Part shown: positions 1 to 7,951 of the stretch, piece by piece | How the letters are laid out: each line of letters begins with the position of its first letter | Position numbering within the stretch: position 1 is the stretch's first letter | Origin: Papillibacter sp. | GTDB lineage: Bacteria > Bacillota > Clostridia > Oscillospirales > Oscillospiraceae | Assembly: GCA_012838125.1 (NCBI GenBank) | Contig: DUPW01000064.1 | Coordinates: forward strand, 1 to 33,070 | DNA length: 33,070 nucleotides | Direction of reading: 5' to 3' | The notes under the pieces: generated by a model | Told to the model about the DNA's origin: nothing | Seen by the model: the letters and a program-made list of their open reading frames with translations, nothing else | The model's database searches: none | Made by a program: the position numbers and the translations under genes

Positions 1-296
1 AAGGTGTTGCCGAGGATGTGGCCGGCCTCCTTTTCGTCTCCACGGCCACGGGCCATGGAGAAAAGGGGCGCGCCGCCCGTGGCGCCGATGCTGGCAAAGG
101 CCATAATAATGGAAATAATCGGAAGCGTCACGCCGATACCCGTGAGGGCGAGACGCCCGTTTTCCGTGTGCCCGATATAGATTCTGTCCACGATGTTATA
201 CAGGAGATTAATCAGCTGTCCGAGGGTAATCGGAACAGCCATGCGCACGATGAGACGGCGGATGCTCCCCTGTGAAAAGTCGCTTTTACTGTCCAT
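1..296 (-). CDS. MATE family efflux transporter, N-terminal part (cut by window edge)
   Basis: The reverse strand reads 98 codons from an ATG at 296 and runs off the window without a stop. The start follows an AGAAGG ribosome site about nine bases upstream. The protein begins MDSKSDFSQGSIRRL and continues with a MATE-like first helix (MAVPITLGQLINLLYNIVD), a RIYIGH segment, a second hydrophobic helix, and the loop GATGGAPLFSMARGRGDE that is typical of the family. MATE proteins are inner-membrane antiporters that export drugs or metabolites using Na+ or H+ gradients; the substrate cannot be told from this fragment. It lies 96 bases downstream of the thioesterase gene on the same strand and could be cotranscribed with it. 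The family call is solid although about three quarters of the protein is missing. Confidence 0.88.
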   Translation of the reverse strand, partial: MDSKSDFSQGSIRRLIVRMAVPITLGQLINLLYNIVDRIYIGHTENGRLALTGIGVTLPIISIIMAFASIGATGGAPLFSMARGRGDEKEAGHILGNT

Positions 297-392
297 GAAA
301 CGCCTTCTTTTCCATTGAATTACTATTCAAAGTGCGGAATAAATGGCTTTGAATATACGTTCAAAACAAATTTCCGAAAAATCGCGCCCGAT

Positions 393-815
393 TTACGCCT
401 CCTGCGGGGCGGCACGGCGGATTTTTTCGTATACGTCGGGCAGAGCCTCCTCCAGATTGATGGACTTATTGTCCGGGCCCGTCCAGATATGGAAGGTGCG
501 GGCGGTGTTGATGACGGCGCCCTCCTCCGTCTGTGTCTCGTAGAAAAGCTCCAGCTTTTTCGGCGCGTACAGCCCCATGCGCGTGGTGATGTACAGCGTC
601 TGCGGGTACGTTGCCGGCGCTTTGTACTGCAGGCCAAGGTCCACCATGGCGGGGTTGATGCCCAGCCGATTCATGTCATCAAAAGAAAACCCGAGTTCCT
701 TGAAAAAGTCCATACGGGCCATTTCGTACCAGATTGGATAGACCGCGTGGTGTACGATGCCCATGCGGTCACAGTCCGGGTAGCGCACTTCAATGCGTGT
801 TTTCGTTTGCAGCAT
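393..815 (-). CDS. Acyl-CoA thioesterase, YbgC/FadM-type hotdog (4HBT) protein
   Basis: This is a 140-residue single hotdog-domain protein, the usual size for YbgC/FadM thioesterases, which hydrolyse acyl-CoA thioesters in the cytoplasm. The N-terminal motif RYPDCDRMGIVHHAVY contains the conserved Asp (D16) and the HHAVYPIWYE stretch that begins the long central helix. The start chosen is the ATG at 815, preceded by AAGGAGAG at good spacing. An in-frame ATG at 899 would add 28 unsupported residues. The gene lies between spoIVB and a MATE transporter on the same strand. Its physiological substrate is unknown; the family acts on short-chain, aromatic or long-chain acyl-CoAs depending on the member. 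Confidence 0.88.
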   Translation of the reverse strand: MLQTKTRIEVRYPDCDRMGIVHHAVYPIWYEMARMDFFKELGFSFDDMNRLGINPAMVDLGLQYKAPATYPQTLYITTRMGLYAPKKLELFYETQTEEGAVINTARTFHIWTGPDNKSINLEEALPDVYEKIRRAAPQEA

Positions 816-945
816 CTTGACTCTCCTTGAATGGGTATTTGGCCGCAATCTACAATGCGGCATCACTATTTTAGCATGTTTTTCAGGAAAGAAAAGCACA
901 AAAGCCGGCGGGTTTCGTAAACCGCCGGCCTTTGCTGTTTGTGTT

Positions 946-2007
946 TTACGCGGCTTTTTTCACACCGCTGCCGTTGTAGATTGTACTGAGCATTTTCTCG
1001 ATGGCGAGACCATACCCCCGGGTCGGGTCGTTGATGAGCACGTGGGTCACAGCGCCGATGAGCTTACCGTCCTGAATGATGGGGCTGCCGCTCATGCCCT
1101 GCACGATGCCACCCGTCTGTTCAATGAGCCGCGGGTCCGTCACGGTAATCATCATACTGCGCCCGGCGGCTTCCGAGCCGCTGTACAGGCGCGTGATTTC
1201 AATCGAGTAAGCACACACTTCTGTGCCGGAGACGTTGGACAAAATCGTGGCCGGGCCTGTGTGAATCTCCTTCGTTTCCGCTACGGGGATGGGTTCCCGT
1301 CCGTCGATGAACTCAGCGGACAGGATTTGACCGAAAATACCGTTGGGAGAGTTTTTCACGAGGTTGCCCACCACATTTTCGGCGTTAAAGGTCCCGTGTA
1401 GCTGGCCCGGGAACCCGATTTTGCCCTGCGCCACGTCCGTGACGGAGGAGCGGAGAATGGAGCCGGTGCGCAGGGGGATGAGAATACCCGTTTCCGTATC
1501 GCTGACGGAGTGGCCCAGAGCGCCGTATACGCCCGTTTCCGGATCGTAAAACGTGATGGTTCCGATTCCCGCCACCGCGTCTCGGAGCCACAGGCCCAGT
1601 TCTGCACGCCCCTCACCATTTATGTGGGGTGCGACGGTGATGTCCACTGTTTTCTTACCCCGGGTAACGGTCACCGTAACGTTCTTCCCTTCGCCTTTCG
1701 AGAGGGCGTCCCGAATCTCCTCGTTGCAGCAGACGCGCTTTTTGTTCACGTGGGTGACGATGTCGCCCACTGCAAAACCGGCGCCGCGGGCGGGGGACGG
1801 CGTACCGTCACCGAGAAATTCGGGGATTCCCACAACGAGAGCCCCGTCCGCCTCCATGGAGATGCCCACGGCATTTCCCATGGGCACGAGCTTTTTATCG
1901 TAAGCCGCCCCCGCCGGTGCGGCTACCGACGCTAATAGTCCGATGGCAACGACCGTTGCCCCGCAGATTTTCCTGATTTTCTTTTTTACCTTATCCGTAA
2001 ACTCCAT
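946..2007 (-). CDS. spoIVB: SpoIVB, stage IV sporulation serine peptidase (S55) with PDZ domain
   Basis: SpoIVB is made in the forespore and secreted into the intermembrane space, where it cleaves SpoIVFA to trigger pro-sigma-K processing. The 353-residue product has a charged start followed by a hydrophobic segment (about residues 15-35), a PDZ domain (about 60-128) and the S55 peptidase domain. The catalytic set is visible: His166 in GALGHSVSD, Asp291 in VTDPRLI, and Ser306 in QGMSGSPI; the Asp-Ser distance of 15 residues matches my memory of the Bacillus enzyme. The start is the ATG at 2007, behind GAGGGTGACAGAT; ATGs at 2040 and 2187 are in frame but less well supported. It is shorter than Bacillus SpoIVB (about 425 residues). 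In many Clostridia it sits between recN and spo0A; here it is alone on the minus strand. Confidence 0.93.
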   Translation of the reverse strand: MEFTDKVKKKIRKICGATVVAIGLLASVAAPAGAAYDKKLVPMGNAVGISMEADGALVVGIPEFLGDGTPSPARGAGFAVGDIVTHVNKKRVCCNEEIRDALSKGEGKNVTVTVTRGKKTVDITVAPHINGEGRAELGLWLRDAVAGIGTITFYDPETGVYGALGHSVSDTETGILIPLRTGSILRSSVTDVAQGKIGFPGQLHGTFNAENVVGNLVKNSPNGIFGQILSAEFIDGREPIPVAETKEIHTGPATILSNVSGTEVCAYSIEITRLYSGSEAAGRSMMITVTDPRLIEQTGGIVQGMSGSPIIQDGKLIGAVTHVLINDPTRGYGLAIEKMLSTIYNGSGVKKAA

Positions 2008-2012
2008 ATCTG

Positions 2013-2054
2013 TCACCCTCGTTTCGATATGGAGAGACATGGTATAATAAGCAT
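2013..2054 (-). CDS. Possible 13-residue leader ORF upstream of spoIVB
   Basis: The reverse strand carries a textbook AGGAGGAG (2059-2066) with ideal spacing to an ATG at 2052-2054. That ATG is not in the spoIVB frame. It opens a short reading frame, MLIIPCLSISKRG, that stops with TGA at 2013-2015, only five bases before the spoIVB ATG and overlapping the weaker spoIVB ribosome site. This layout suggests that ribosomes loaded at the strong site could reinitiate at spoIVB (translational coupling). No homologue of the peptide is known to me. The alternative is that the strong site serves a longer SpoIVB starting at 2040, but the spacing of about 18 bases makes that unlikely. Confidence 0.4.
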   Translation of the reverse strand: MLIIPCLSISKRG

Positions 2055-2271
2055 GTTTCTCCTCCTGTTTATTTTTATATTGCTGTTTTAATATATCCGC
2101 TGGCGCTGATAAAAGACGACGCGCCGCTGTGACAAAATATTTCTCATTTGGTCTGGCTGAAAATGAAAGCGCAACGGATACGCTCATTATTCATAAACAT
2201 CATTCATTATTTCGCCTCATCCGCCATAATGTTCCTTTTGAAACAAACAATTTGAAAGGCGGAGACGCAAA

Positions 2272-3192
2272 ATGACAGGAGTGTTTATGGATTCGGCGGG
2301 GAAATTCTCCTCATACTTGACTGAAAGCATCGTCAAAGGATTGTGCCGCATGTACTCTTTTGTGCGGGCAAAAGACATCGGTTTAAGCGTCCTTGGCCGG
2401 CCGCTGACGGTTTTGACCATCGGCGACGGCCCGCGCCGCGTGTTTGTGAACGCCGCGCACCATGCCAACGAGTGGATAACGAGCCTCGTCCTGCTGCGGT
2501 TTGCCGCAGAGTACGGCGCCGCCATCGATAAAGGCGGACGGATTTTTGATGCCGACGCCCGCGCGCTGTTTTCCAGCACGACGCTGCACCTTCTCCCCCT
2601 CGTCAACCCCGACGGGGTCGACCTCGTAAACGAGCGGATTACTGACGTTTCCGTCCTCGCCAAGGCCCGGCGTATCGCAAGCCGGTACCCCGATATTCCG
2701 TTTCCCGACGGGTGGAAGGCCAACATACGGGGTGTGGACTTAAACCTCCAGTACCCCGCGGGCTGGGAAATGGCCCGGGCGAACAAGGCGGAAATCGGCA
2801 TCGTGGACCCTGCGCCCAGAGATTTCGTGGGTCCCTGCGCCCTGTCGGAGCCGGAGAGCATCGCCCTGTATAATTACACACTGGAAAACAATTTTGACAT
2901 GACCTTGTCCTATCACACGCAGGGAAAAGTCATCTATTGGAAGTATCTCGATATTGACGTAAAAAATGCGCTGGAAACGGCAATGGCGTTTAAAAATGTG
3001 AGCGGATACGAAGTGGAAGACGTCCCCTACGCCTCCGGATTTGCCGGATACAAGGACTGGTTTATCTGGCATTTTCGCCGCCCCGGGTTCACCATCGAGG
3101 CGGGGGAAGGCGTCTCGCCGCTGCCCCTTGAGCAGTTTGATGAGATCTATGAGAACAATTTAGGGATTCTCGTTCGGGCATTGCAGGCTTAA
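2272..3192 (+). CDS. M14-family zinc carboxypeptidase, probable gamma-D-glutamyl-diamino acid peptidase type
   Basis: The protein shows the M14 signature: His64-x-x-Glu67 in AAHHANEW, the downstream NPDGVDL and RGVDLNLQYP motifs, the third zinc ligand His215 in SYHTQG, and the catalytic Glu276 in TIEAGEG. Bacterial relatives cleave gamma-D-glutamyl bonds in peptidoglycan peptides or spore cortex and germination fragments. At 306 residues it is essentially a bare catalytic domain: no LysM repeats and no clear signal peptide, so it may act in the cytoplasm (murein peptide recycling) or the forespore. Two starts are plausible: ATG 2272 after GGCGGAG, and ATG 2287 after AGGAG with five-base spacing. 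It diverges from spoIVB and is followed by an XRE regulator and spo0A. The precise substrate is inferred. Confidence 0.85.
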   Translation: MTGVFMDSAGKFSSYLTESIVKGLCRMYSFVRAKDIGLSVLGRPLTVLTIGDGPRRVFVNAAHHANEWITSLVLLRFAAEYGAAIDKGGRIFDADARALFSSTTLHLLPLVNPDGVDLVNERITDVSVLAKARRIASRYPDIPFPDGWKANIRGVDLNLQYPAGWEMARANKAEIGIVDPAPRDFVGPCALSEPESIALYNYTLENNFDMTLSYHTQGKVIYWKYLDIDVKNALETAMAFKNVSGYEVEDVPYASGFAGYKDWFIWHFRRPGFTIEAGEGVSPLPLEQFDEIYENNLGILVRALQA

Positions 3193-3320
3193 AAACTTGA
3201 AAAAGTGAAGAAATTTTGACATAATTCTACAAGTCGTCTCGATTTAACAACCGATATATGGGCAATAACACGATAAATTACTAATGAAATACCAAAAATT
3301 GTGCGAGGTGAAGAGGGATT

Positions 3321-3566
3321 ATGCCAAAACCGCGCGGTGAGAATGGTGAGAAAAACCTGATTGCGAAACGACTCAAACAGCTTCGGGAACGGAGCGGTCT
3401 CTCTCAAAGGGCGCTCGCGTATCAATTTCAGCTCATTGGCATCGATATGGACAAAAACGTAATCACCCGTATCGAAACGAACAAACGCTATGTGACGGAC
3501 ATCGAACTCAAAGCGATTGCGACAATTTTCAACGTCTCCTACGATTACCTTATTGACGGCAAATAA
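3321..3566 (+). CDS. Small XRE/Cro-CI type helix-turn-helix regulator
   Basis: The 81-residue product is a single HTH_3 domain: the LIAKRLKQLRERSGLSQRAL helices, a recognition stretch around KNVITRIETNKRYVTD, and the closing IELKAIATIFNVSYDYLI typical of Cro/CI-family DNA-binding domains. There is no effector or dimerisation domain, so it may act as a simple dimeric repressor or need a partner. The start follows GAGGTGAAGAGGG. It sits between the M14 carboxypeptidase and spo0A on the same strand, with 128 and 149 bases to either side, so it probably has its own promoter. A regulatory role at spo0A is only suggested by proximity. A TTGACA at about 3216 lacks a convincing partner -10 element. 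Confidence 0.88.
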   Translation: MPKPRGENGEKNLIAKRLKQLRERSGLSQRALAYQFQLIGIDMDKNVITRIETNKRYVTDIELKAIATIFNVSYDYLIDGK

Positions 3567-3613
3567 TCGAGGCATGGAATTGGTAAAATCTAGAAATATA
3601 TTCCAAATTATGC

Positions 3614-3642
3614 TTGCATAATACGTCTCTTTATGCTACATT
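3614..3642 (+). promoter_or_regulatory. Candidate sigma-A promoter for spo0A
   Basis: TTGCAT (3614-3619) and TACATT (3637-3642) are separated by exactly 17 bases and lie about 75 bases before the spo0A start. The match to TTGACA/TATAAT is 4 of 6 and 5 of 6. I did not find a convincing sigma-H element or a clear 0A box nearby. The spo0A ribosome site, GGAGGAG, ends about seven bases before its ATG. Confidence 0.45.
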
Positions 3643-3715
3643 ATTTCACAGGGCCGCAGATAAATAGAGAAAATGCAAAGCCGTGATGAAATATTAGTTA
3701 CGGAGGAGTAAGAGA

Positions 3716-4504
3716 ATGGATAGCAAAACGCGTGTTCTAATTGCCGATACCAGCGAAGAATACAGACTGCTGCTTTCCGACATCTTGTCATCGGAAGGTG
3801 ATTTTGAAGTCGTAGGCTGCACGGGAGATGGACAGCAGGCGTACAACCTCATCCTGGAAAAGAAACCTAACGTTCTCATAACCGACCTCATCCTTACCGG
3901 TCTGGACGGCCTTGCCCTCATGGCAAAAATCAACGAACTGGAGCAGAATAAGCCGGCTGTGATTATTGTGTCGGGATTTGCCAGCGAGCATACCCTTGCG
4001 GAAGCCTCCAGTCTCGGCGTCTCCTACTACATGCAGAAGCCCTGTGACATCCCCGTTTTGCTCTCGCGTATCCGTATGGTCTCCGGAAAAGCCCGCGTCT
4101 CGCTGACGCCTTCGACGCCTGTCCCGCGCCCTGTTCAGCATCACGAGCAGAGCCTCGAGAGTCTGGTCACCGAAATTATCCACGAAATCGGGGTTCCGGC
4201 GCATATCAAAGGATACCAATATCTGCGCGAAGCAATTATTCTAACCATTAACGACATGGACATCATCAACGCTGTGACGAAAGTTCTCTATCCCACCGTT
4301 GCGCGGAAATACTCCACGACTCCCAGCCGCGTTGAACGTGCTATCCGACACGCCATTGAAGTGGCGTGGGACCGAGGCGATTTGGAAACGCTTCAGAAAT
4401 TCTTCGGCTACACCGTTTCAAATATAAAAGGCAAGCCCACAAACAGCGAATTTATCGCCATGATTGCTGATCGGCTGAGTCTCCAGCGCCGCGAAAGCCG
4501 GTAG
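3716..4504 (+). CDS. spo0A: Spo0A, master response regulator of sporulation (atypical receiver pocket)
   Basis: Spo0A is the phosphorelay-controlled transcription factor that commits Clostridia and Bacilli to sporulation. The product has 262 residues, close to Bacillus Spo0A. The receiver domain (1-125) has the phospho-acceptor Asp57 (VLITDLIL), Ser86 in the Thr/Ser switch position (VIIVSG) and Lys108 (QKPCD). The effector domain (about 145-262) is highly conserved: [37 protein letters not shown] and [10 protein letters not shown]. The odd part is the acidic pocket. The usual Asp-Asp is Asp11-Thr12, and the I-I-M-P after the acceptor is L-I-L-T. This may be a lineage trait and could change phosphorylation behaviour. 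A terminator follows. Confidence 0.97.
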   Translation: MDSKTRVLIADTSEEYRLLLSDILSSEGDFEVVGCTGDGQQAYNLILEKKPNVLITDLILTGLDGLALMAKINELEQNKPAVIIVSGFASEHTLAEASSLGVSYYMQKPCDIPVLLSRIRMVSGKARVSLTPSTPVPRPVQHHEQSLESLVTEIIHEIGVPAHIKGYQYLREAIILTINDMDIINAVTKVLYPTVARKYSTTPSRVERAIRHAIEVAWDRGDLETLQKFFGYTVSNIKGKPTNSEFIAMIADRLSLQRRESR

Positions 4505-4572
4505 TCGTTTTGTAAATTAAGGCCGCAAAGCGTCCCGGACGCAAAAAAGTCAATAATTTCGTTGAAAATTCT

Positions 4573-4606
4573 CGCCCCCGCAGGATTGGCCTGCGGGGGC
4601 GTTATT
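4573..4606 (+). terminator. Hairpin terminator after spo0A
   Basis: A perfect 12-bp GC-rich stem (4573-4584 with 4590-4601) closes a five-base loop (ATTGG) and is followed by a short T-rich stretch, TTATT. It lies 70 bases after the spo0A stop and separates it from the spoIIIA operon. Confidence 0.8.
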
Positions 4607-4677
4607 CGTCCCTTTTTGCCCGTCATAAAGTGGGACATGCCGCCATACATATAGGGCATGAAAGGGGCGATGACATC

Positions 4678-5607
4678 ATGACAGAGCTTGACGCGAAGGT
4701 GGCGCGGTATGACGGAGCCGTGCTCCTGCTGCCGCAACATTTACGCGAGCGGGCACGGCAGGTCCTCAAGCACGACAGGGCCGTTGCGGAAGAGCTGCGG
4801 CTGCGGGTGGGCCGGCCCATGACGGTTCTGCTCCCCTCCGGAGAGCGGCAGCTGGGGAAAGAGGTCGTCACGCGGCAGGATATCGACGGCCTTCTGGACA
4901 TCGCAACGGGGGCCTCTGCCTACTCCGCCCGGGAGAGCATCCGGTCGGGGTACATCACGGTGCGGGGCGGGTACCGCATCGGTCTGGCCGGCAGCGCCAT
5001 TGTGAAAGACGGGAGTATCGCCGGTTTTCGCACCCTCTCCTCCGCCTGCATCCGCATTGCCCGGGAGATGCCGGGGGTGGCGGAGCCTGTGTTGCCGCAG
5101 CTTGTGGAAGAGGGGAGCCTCTGCTCCACGCTCATCGTCTCGCCGCCCGGTAAGGGGAAGACGACGCTGCTGCGGGACCTTGTCCGCATCCTCTCTCTGG
5201 GCGGGCGCACAGGACTTGCCGGAATGCGGGTGGCGCTGGCGGACGAGCGCAGCGAAGTGGCCGCCCTGTACGAGGGACAGCCGCAGCTGGACGTTGGCCC
5301 CCGGACGGATGTGCTGGACGGGTGCCCGAAGGCGGAGGGCGTGATGATGCTCCTGCGCGCCTTGAACCCGCAGGTCATTGCGCTGGACGAGATTACGGCG
5401 CCGGAGGACATTGAGGCCATTGTTCGGGCGGCAAACTGCGGTGTGCGGCTTCTCGCCACGGCCCACGGCACCGACGTCGCCGACTTGCGCACGCGTCCTT
5501 TGTATGCGCAGCTTTTAAGTCAGGGGATATTCAGGCGCGCCGTTTTGATTTCGGAAAAGGACGGGGCGCGGGCCTATTCCGTTGTGCGATTGGAGGAGAC
5601 GCCGTGA
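4678..5607 (+). CDS. spoIIIAA: SpoIIIAA, ATPase of the SpoIIIA-SpoIIQ feeding-tube complex
   Basis: SpoIIIAA is the secretion-type ATPase on the mother-cell face of the SpoIIIA-SpoIIQ channel needed for late forespore gene expression. The 309-residue product (about 307 in Bacillus) has Walker A around residues 156-162 (PPGKGKTT) and a Walker B-like VIALDEI segment, in the order expected of PilT/VirB11-like ATPases. The N-terminal part contains the family stretch [19 protein letters not shown]. The start is the ATG at 4678 with AAGGGG about ten bases upstream; an in-frame ATG at 4630 lies too close to the upstream terminator and has no ribosome site. The GTG of spoIIIAB overlaps its TGA, indicating coupled translation. 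Confidence 0.96.
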   Translation: MTELDAKVARYDGAVLLLPQHLRERARQVLKHDRAVAEELRLRVGRPMTVLLPSGERQLGKEVVTRQDIDGLLDIATGASAYSARESIRSGYITVRGGYRIGLAGSAIVKDGSIAGFRTLSSACIRIAREMPGVAEPVLPQLVEEGSLCSTLIVSPPGKGKTTLLRDLVRILSLGGRTGLAGMRVALADERSEVAALYEGQPQLDVGPRTDVLDGCPKAEGVMMLLRALNPQVIALDEITAPEDIEAIVRAANCGVRLLATAHGTDVADLRTRPLYAQLLSQGIFRRAVLISEKDGARAYSVVRLEETP

Positions 5608-6119
5608 TTCGATTTATCGGCGCCATTCTCATCACGGCCGGCGCCGGCGCATGGGGATTTTTGAGCGTGCTGCGCCTTCGGCGCCGTGCCAACATCCTTC
5701 ACGCTCTGTCCGGTGCCATTGAAATCATGAAAAGCGAGGTTTACGACCGGCTCACACCCATGCCGGAGCTGATGCGGCTTCTCATGGAGGACACGCCCTA
5801 TCCCGTCTCGGCCCTGTTTCGGCGGGTGCACGAGAAGATGGAGACCTTGGGGCGGAAACCCTTTTCCTCCCTGTGGAGCGCGGCCATTGCGGAGTCTCCG
5901 GAGCTGCTTCTGAAAGAGGAGGAGCGGCGGGCCATCTCGGAGTTGGGGTATTTCCTCGGGCGATACGACGCCGGCGAGCAGAAAAGCGCCCTTGTGCGGG
6001 TGCAGCGGCGGATGGAGGAATACGCCCGCCGTGCCGAAGCCGAGCGGGACAAAAAAGCCCGCGTCCACGCCTTTTTAGGTGTGGCCGCCGGGGTGTTCGT
6101 CTCAGTTTTGCTGCTGTAG
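5604..6119 (+). CDS. spoIIIAB: SpoIIIAB, membrane component of the SpoIIIA complex
   Basis: The 171-residue protein is the same length as the Bacillus protein. It has an N-terminal membrane helix ([19 protein letters not shown]), a long soluble helical region with the family pattern of charged heptads, and a C-terminal hydrophobic helix ([15 protein letters not shown]). SpoIIIAB resembles the type II secretion protein GspF in its soluble part and is thought to couple the SpoIIIAA ATPase to the membrane channel. The start is GTG, overlapping the spoIIIAA stop by four bases. A 95-base gap without an obvious gene separates it from spoIIIAC. Confidence 0.94.
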   Translation: MIRFIGAILITAGAGAWGFLSVLRLRRRANILHALSGAIEIMKSEVYDRLTPMPELMRLLMEDTPYPVSALFRRVHEKMETLGRKPFSSLWSAAIAESPELLLKEEERRAISELGYFLGRYDAGEQKSALVRVQRRMEEYARRAEAERDKKARVHAFLGVAAGVFVSVLLL

Positions 6120-6214
6120 CCGCCGCGTCATATTTATGGACAGGCAGAAATAAGATGTACTATGCCAGCGGGAACCGGCGCACATAATCCACGTGACGGA
6201 AGAGGGTTACATAA

Positions 6215-6409
6215 ATGAATGTTGATCTGATTTTCAAAATCGCGGCAATCGGCATACTCGTTGCGGTGCTGAATCTCATCCTATCCAACACCAAGCAGAG
6301 CGAACAGGCGCTGATGGTCACGCTCGCCGGGCTGGTTGCGGTTCTTGTGATAATCGTCCAGCAGATTTTCGAGCTGTTTAACATGATAAAAAACCTGTTC
6401 GGCTTTTAA
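6215..6409 (+). CDS. spoIIIAC: SpoIIIAC, small two-helix membrane protein
   Basis: This 64-residue protein has two membrane helices (about 5-25 and 32-55) joined by the short polar loop SNTKQSEQA, the normal size and architecture of SpoIIIAC. It forms part of the membrane platform of the SpoIIIA-SpoIIQ complex together with SpoIIIAD. The start is ATG at 6215 behind AGAGGG. The next gene begins 12 bases after its stop. Confidence 0.93.
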   Translation: MNVDLIFKIAAIGILVAVLNLILSNTKQSEQALMVTLAGLVAVLVIIVQQIFELFNMIKNLFGF

Positions 6410-6421
6410 GGGCTAAGGGCG

Positions 6422-6805
6422 ATGATACTGCTGAAAGTGGCCGCCGTCGCCGTGGCCGGCGCGGTGATGGGGCTTGTGATTCGGAAAAACAGCCCGGATA
6501 TGTCCCTCATGCTCACCATTGCCCTGGCTATGGCCGGAATGTATCTGGCCTTTGACGTCATCGTGGGGGTGGTGGATTTCATCCGCATGCTGGCGGAGGC
6601 CACGAACATCTCCCTCGCGGCGGTGGAGATTGTGTTCAAGACCGTGGGCGTGTCCCTCGTGACGAAGCTGGCCTCAGACGTCTGCCGCGACGCGGGACAA
6701 TCCTCCGTCGCCTCCGGCGTGGAGCTGGTGGGCTCCCTTACGGCGCTGTATATCGCGCTGCCGCTTTTTGAATCGGTCGTCAGTATGATTCGGTCGCTCG
6801 TCTGA
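6422..6805 (+). CDS. spoIIIAD: SpoIIIAD, multi-helix membrane protein of the SpoIIIA complex
   Basis: The 127-residue hydrophobic protein matches SpoIIIAD in size and position. It has three to four predicted helices, including ILLKVAAVAVAGAVMGLVI at the start and MLTIALAMAGMYLAFDVI next. Its N-terminal half resembles SpoIIIAC, as is usual for this pair. It probably forms a membrane ring component of the mother-cell side of the channel. It follows spoIIIAC by 12 bases; the stop is followed two bases later by a possible GTG start for spoIIIAE. Confidence 0.93.
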   Translation: MILLKVAAVAVAGAVMGLVIRKNSPDMSLMLTIALAMAGMYLAFDVIVGVVDFIRMLAEATNISLAAVEIVFKTVGVSLVTKLASDVCRDAGQSSVASGVELVGSLTALYIALPLFESVVSMIRSLV

Positions 6806-6822
6806 GTGTGAAGAGGGTACAA

Positions 6823-7950
6823 ATGAAAAAGTGGATTGTAACACTTATTGCCTCGGCGGCTCTTGTTCTCCTTTGCGGACAGGCTGCGTCGGCCCAGGCC
6901 GGTCAGGCGGTGACCTCCCCCCTTGAGGCCGCCGACGCCTACGCCGAGGAGCTGAAAACGGACAGGCTTGAAGATGCCCTGCCGGACGATGCCCGGGACC
7001 TTTTGGGAAATTTCTCTGTGTCAGACGCAACGAACCCCAAAAAAGGCCTCGGCACCCTCCTGTCCGCCCTCGGCGGGCGGGCCAGACAGGCCCTCACGGC
7101 GGGGCTGAAAAACGCCATCGTCGTGATGCTCACGGCGCTTCTCTGTGGGATGCTCACAGCGTCCTTTGACAATGCGGGGCGATACGCGGTGCTGGCCGGC
7201 GTGCTGGCCATATCGATGCTGAGTATTCAGAACGTGGGCTCCTTCGTGGGGTTAGGGCGGGAGGTCCTAAATGAGCTGAACCTCTTTACGAAGGCGCTCC
7301 TTCCCACCCTCACCTCCGCCGCCGCAGCCAGCGGGGCGGTGACTTCCGCCGCGGCCAAATACGCCGCCGCGGCGCTGTTCATGGACATTCTCATGACGGC
7401 GTCCCACAACATCGTCATCCCCATCATCTACGCCTTTACGGCCACCAGCGTCGCCGAAGCGGCGCTGGGAGGGGAGGGGCTCACCGGTGCGTCAAACCTT
7501 CTCAAGTGGCTGGGGAAGACCACCATGTCCTTCATTATGCTCCTGTTCGTGGCGTACCTGTCCATCACCGGTGTCATCAGCGCCTCCACGGATGCCGCCG
7601 CGGTGAAGGCCATGAAGACCACGATACAGACCGTCCTGCCCGTGGTGGGGAGCATCATCGCCGACGCTTCGGACACGGTTTTGGCCGGCGCCCAGATTCT
7701 GCGCAACGCCATCGGCGTATTCGGGTTTATCGCCGTGGCGGCCACGTGCGCCGGCCCGTTTATCGTGGTGGGCGTCCATTACCTGGCGTACAAGGCGGCG
7801 GCAGGGCTGGCCGCCTCCGCCAGCGACGGGCGCATCACGAAGCTTATTGCCAACGTGAGCGCGGCCTTCGGCATGATTTTAGGGCTCATCGGCTGCTCGG
7901 CGCTGATGCTGTATATTTCGATAATTTCTGTGATACGGATGGTGAGTTAG
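6823..7950 (+). CDS. spoIIIAE: SpoIIIAE, large polytopic membrane protein of the SpoIIIA complex
   Basis: The 375-residue product has a cleavable-looking signal peptide (MKKWIVTLIASAALVLLCGQ, then AASAQA), a soluble segment to about residue 80, and then about six to eight hydrophobic helices, as expected for SpoIIIAE. The family is thought to form the permease-like core of the SpoIIIA assembly in the mother-cell membrane. I prefer the ATG at 6823, which follows AGAGGG with five-base spacing. A GTG at 6808 in the same frame would add five residues. The region is rich in Ala codons and strongly GC-biased like its neighbours. Its stop is one base before the TTG start of spoIIIAF. Confidence 0.94.
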   Translation: MKKWIVTLIASAALVLLCGQAASAQAGQAVTSPLEAADAYAEELKTDRLEDALPDDARDLLGNFSVSDATNPKKGLGTLLSALGGRARQALTAGLKNAIVVMLTALLCGMLTASFDNAGRYAVLAGVLAISMLSIQNVGSFVGLGREVLNELNLFTKALLPTLTSAAAASGAVTSAAAKYAAAALFMDILMTASHNIVIPIIYAFTATSVAEAALGGEGLTGASNLLKWLGKTTMSFIMLLFVAYLSITGVISASTDAAAVKAMKTTIQTVLPVVGSIIADASDTVLAGAQILRNAIGVFGFIAVAATCAGPFIVVGVHYLAYKAAAGLAASASDGRITKLIANVSAAFGMILGLIGCSALMLYISIISVIRMVS

Positions 7951-7951
7951 C

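Noticed and set aside
18-275. 85-codon plus-strand frame at the window start
   Set aside because: It is antisense to the MATE transporter fragment, whose motifs and ribosome site are clear.
2070-2200. Sigma-G or sigma-F promoter upstream of spoIVB
   Set aside because: A TGAATA occurs on the minus strand but no convincing -10 element lies at the right distance.
6120-6214. Small ORF (MYYASGNRRT) between spoIIIAB and spoIIIAC
   Set aside because: It has ten codons, a poor ribosome site and no features.
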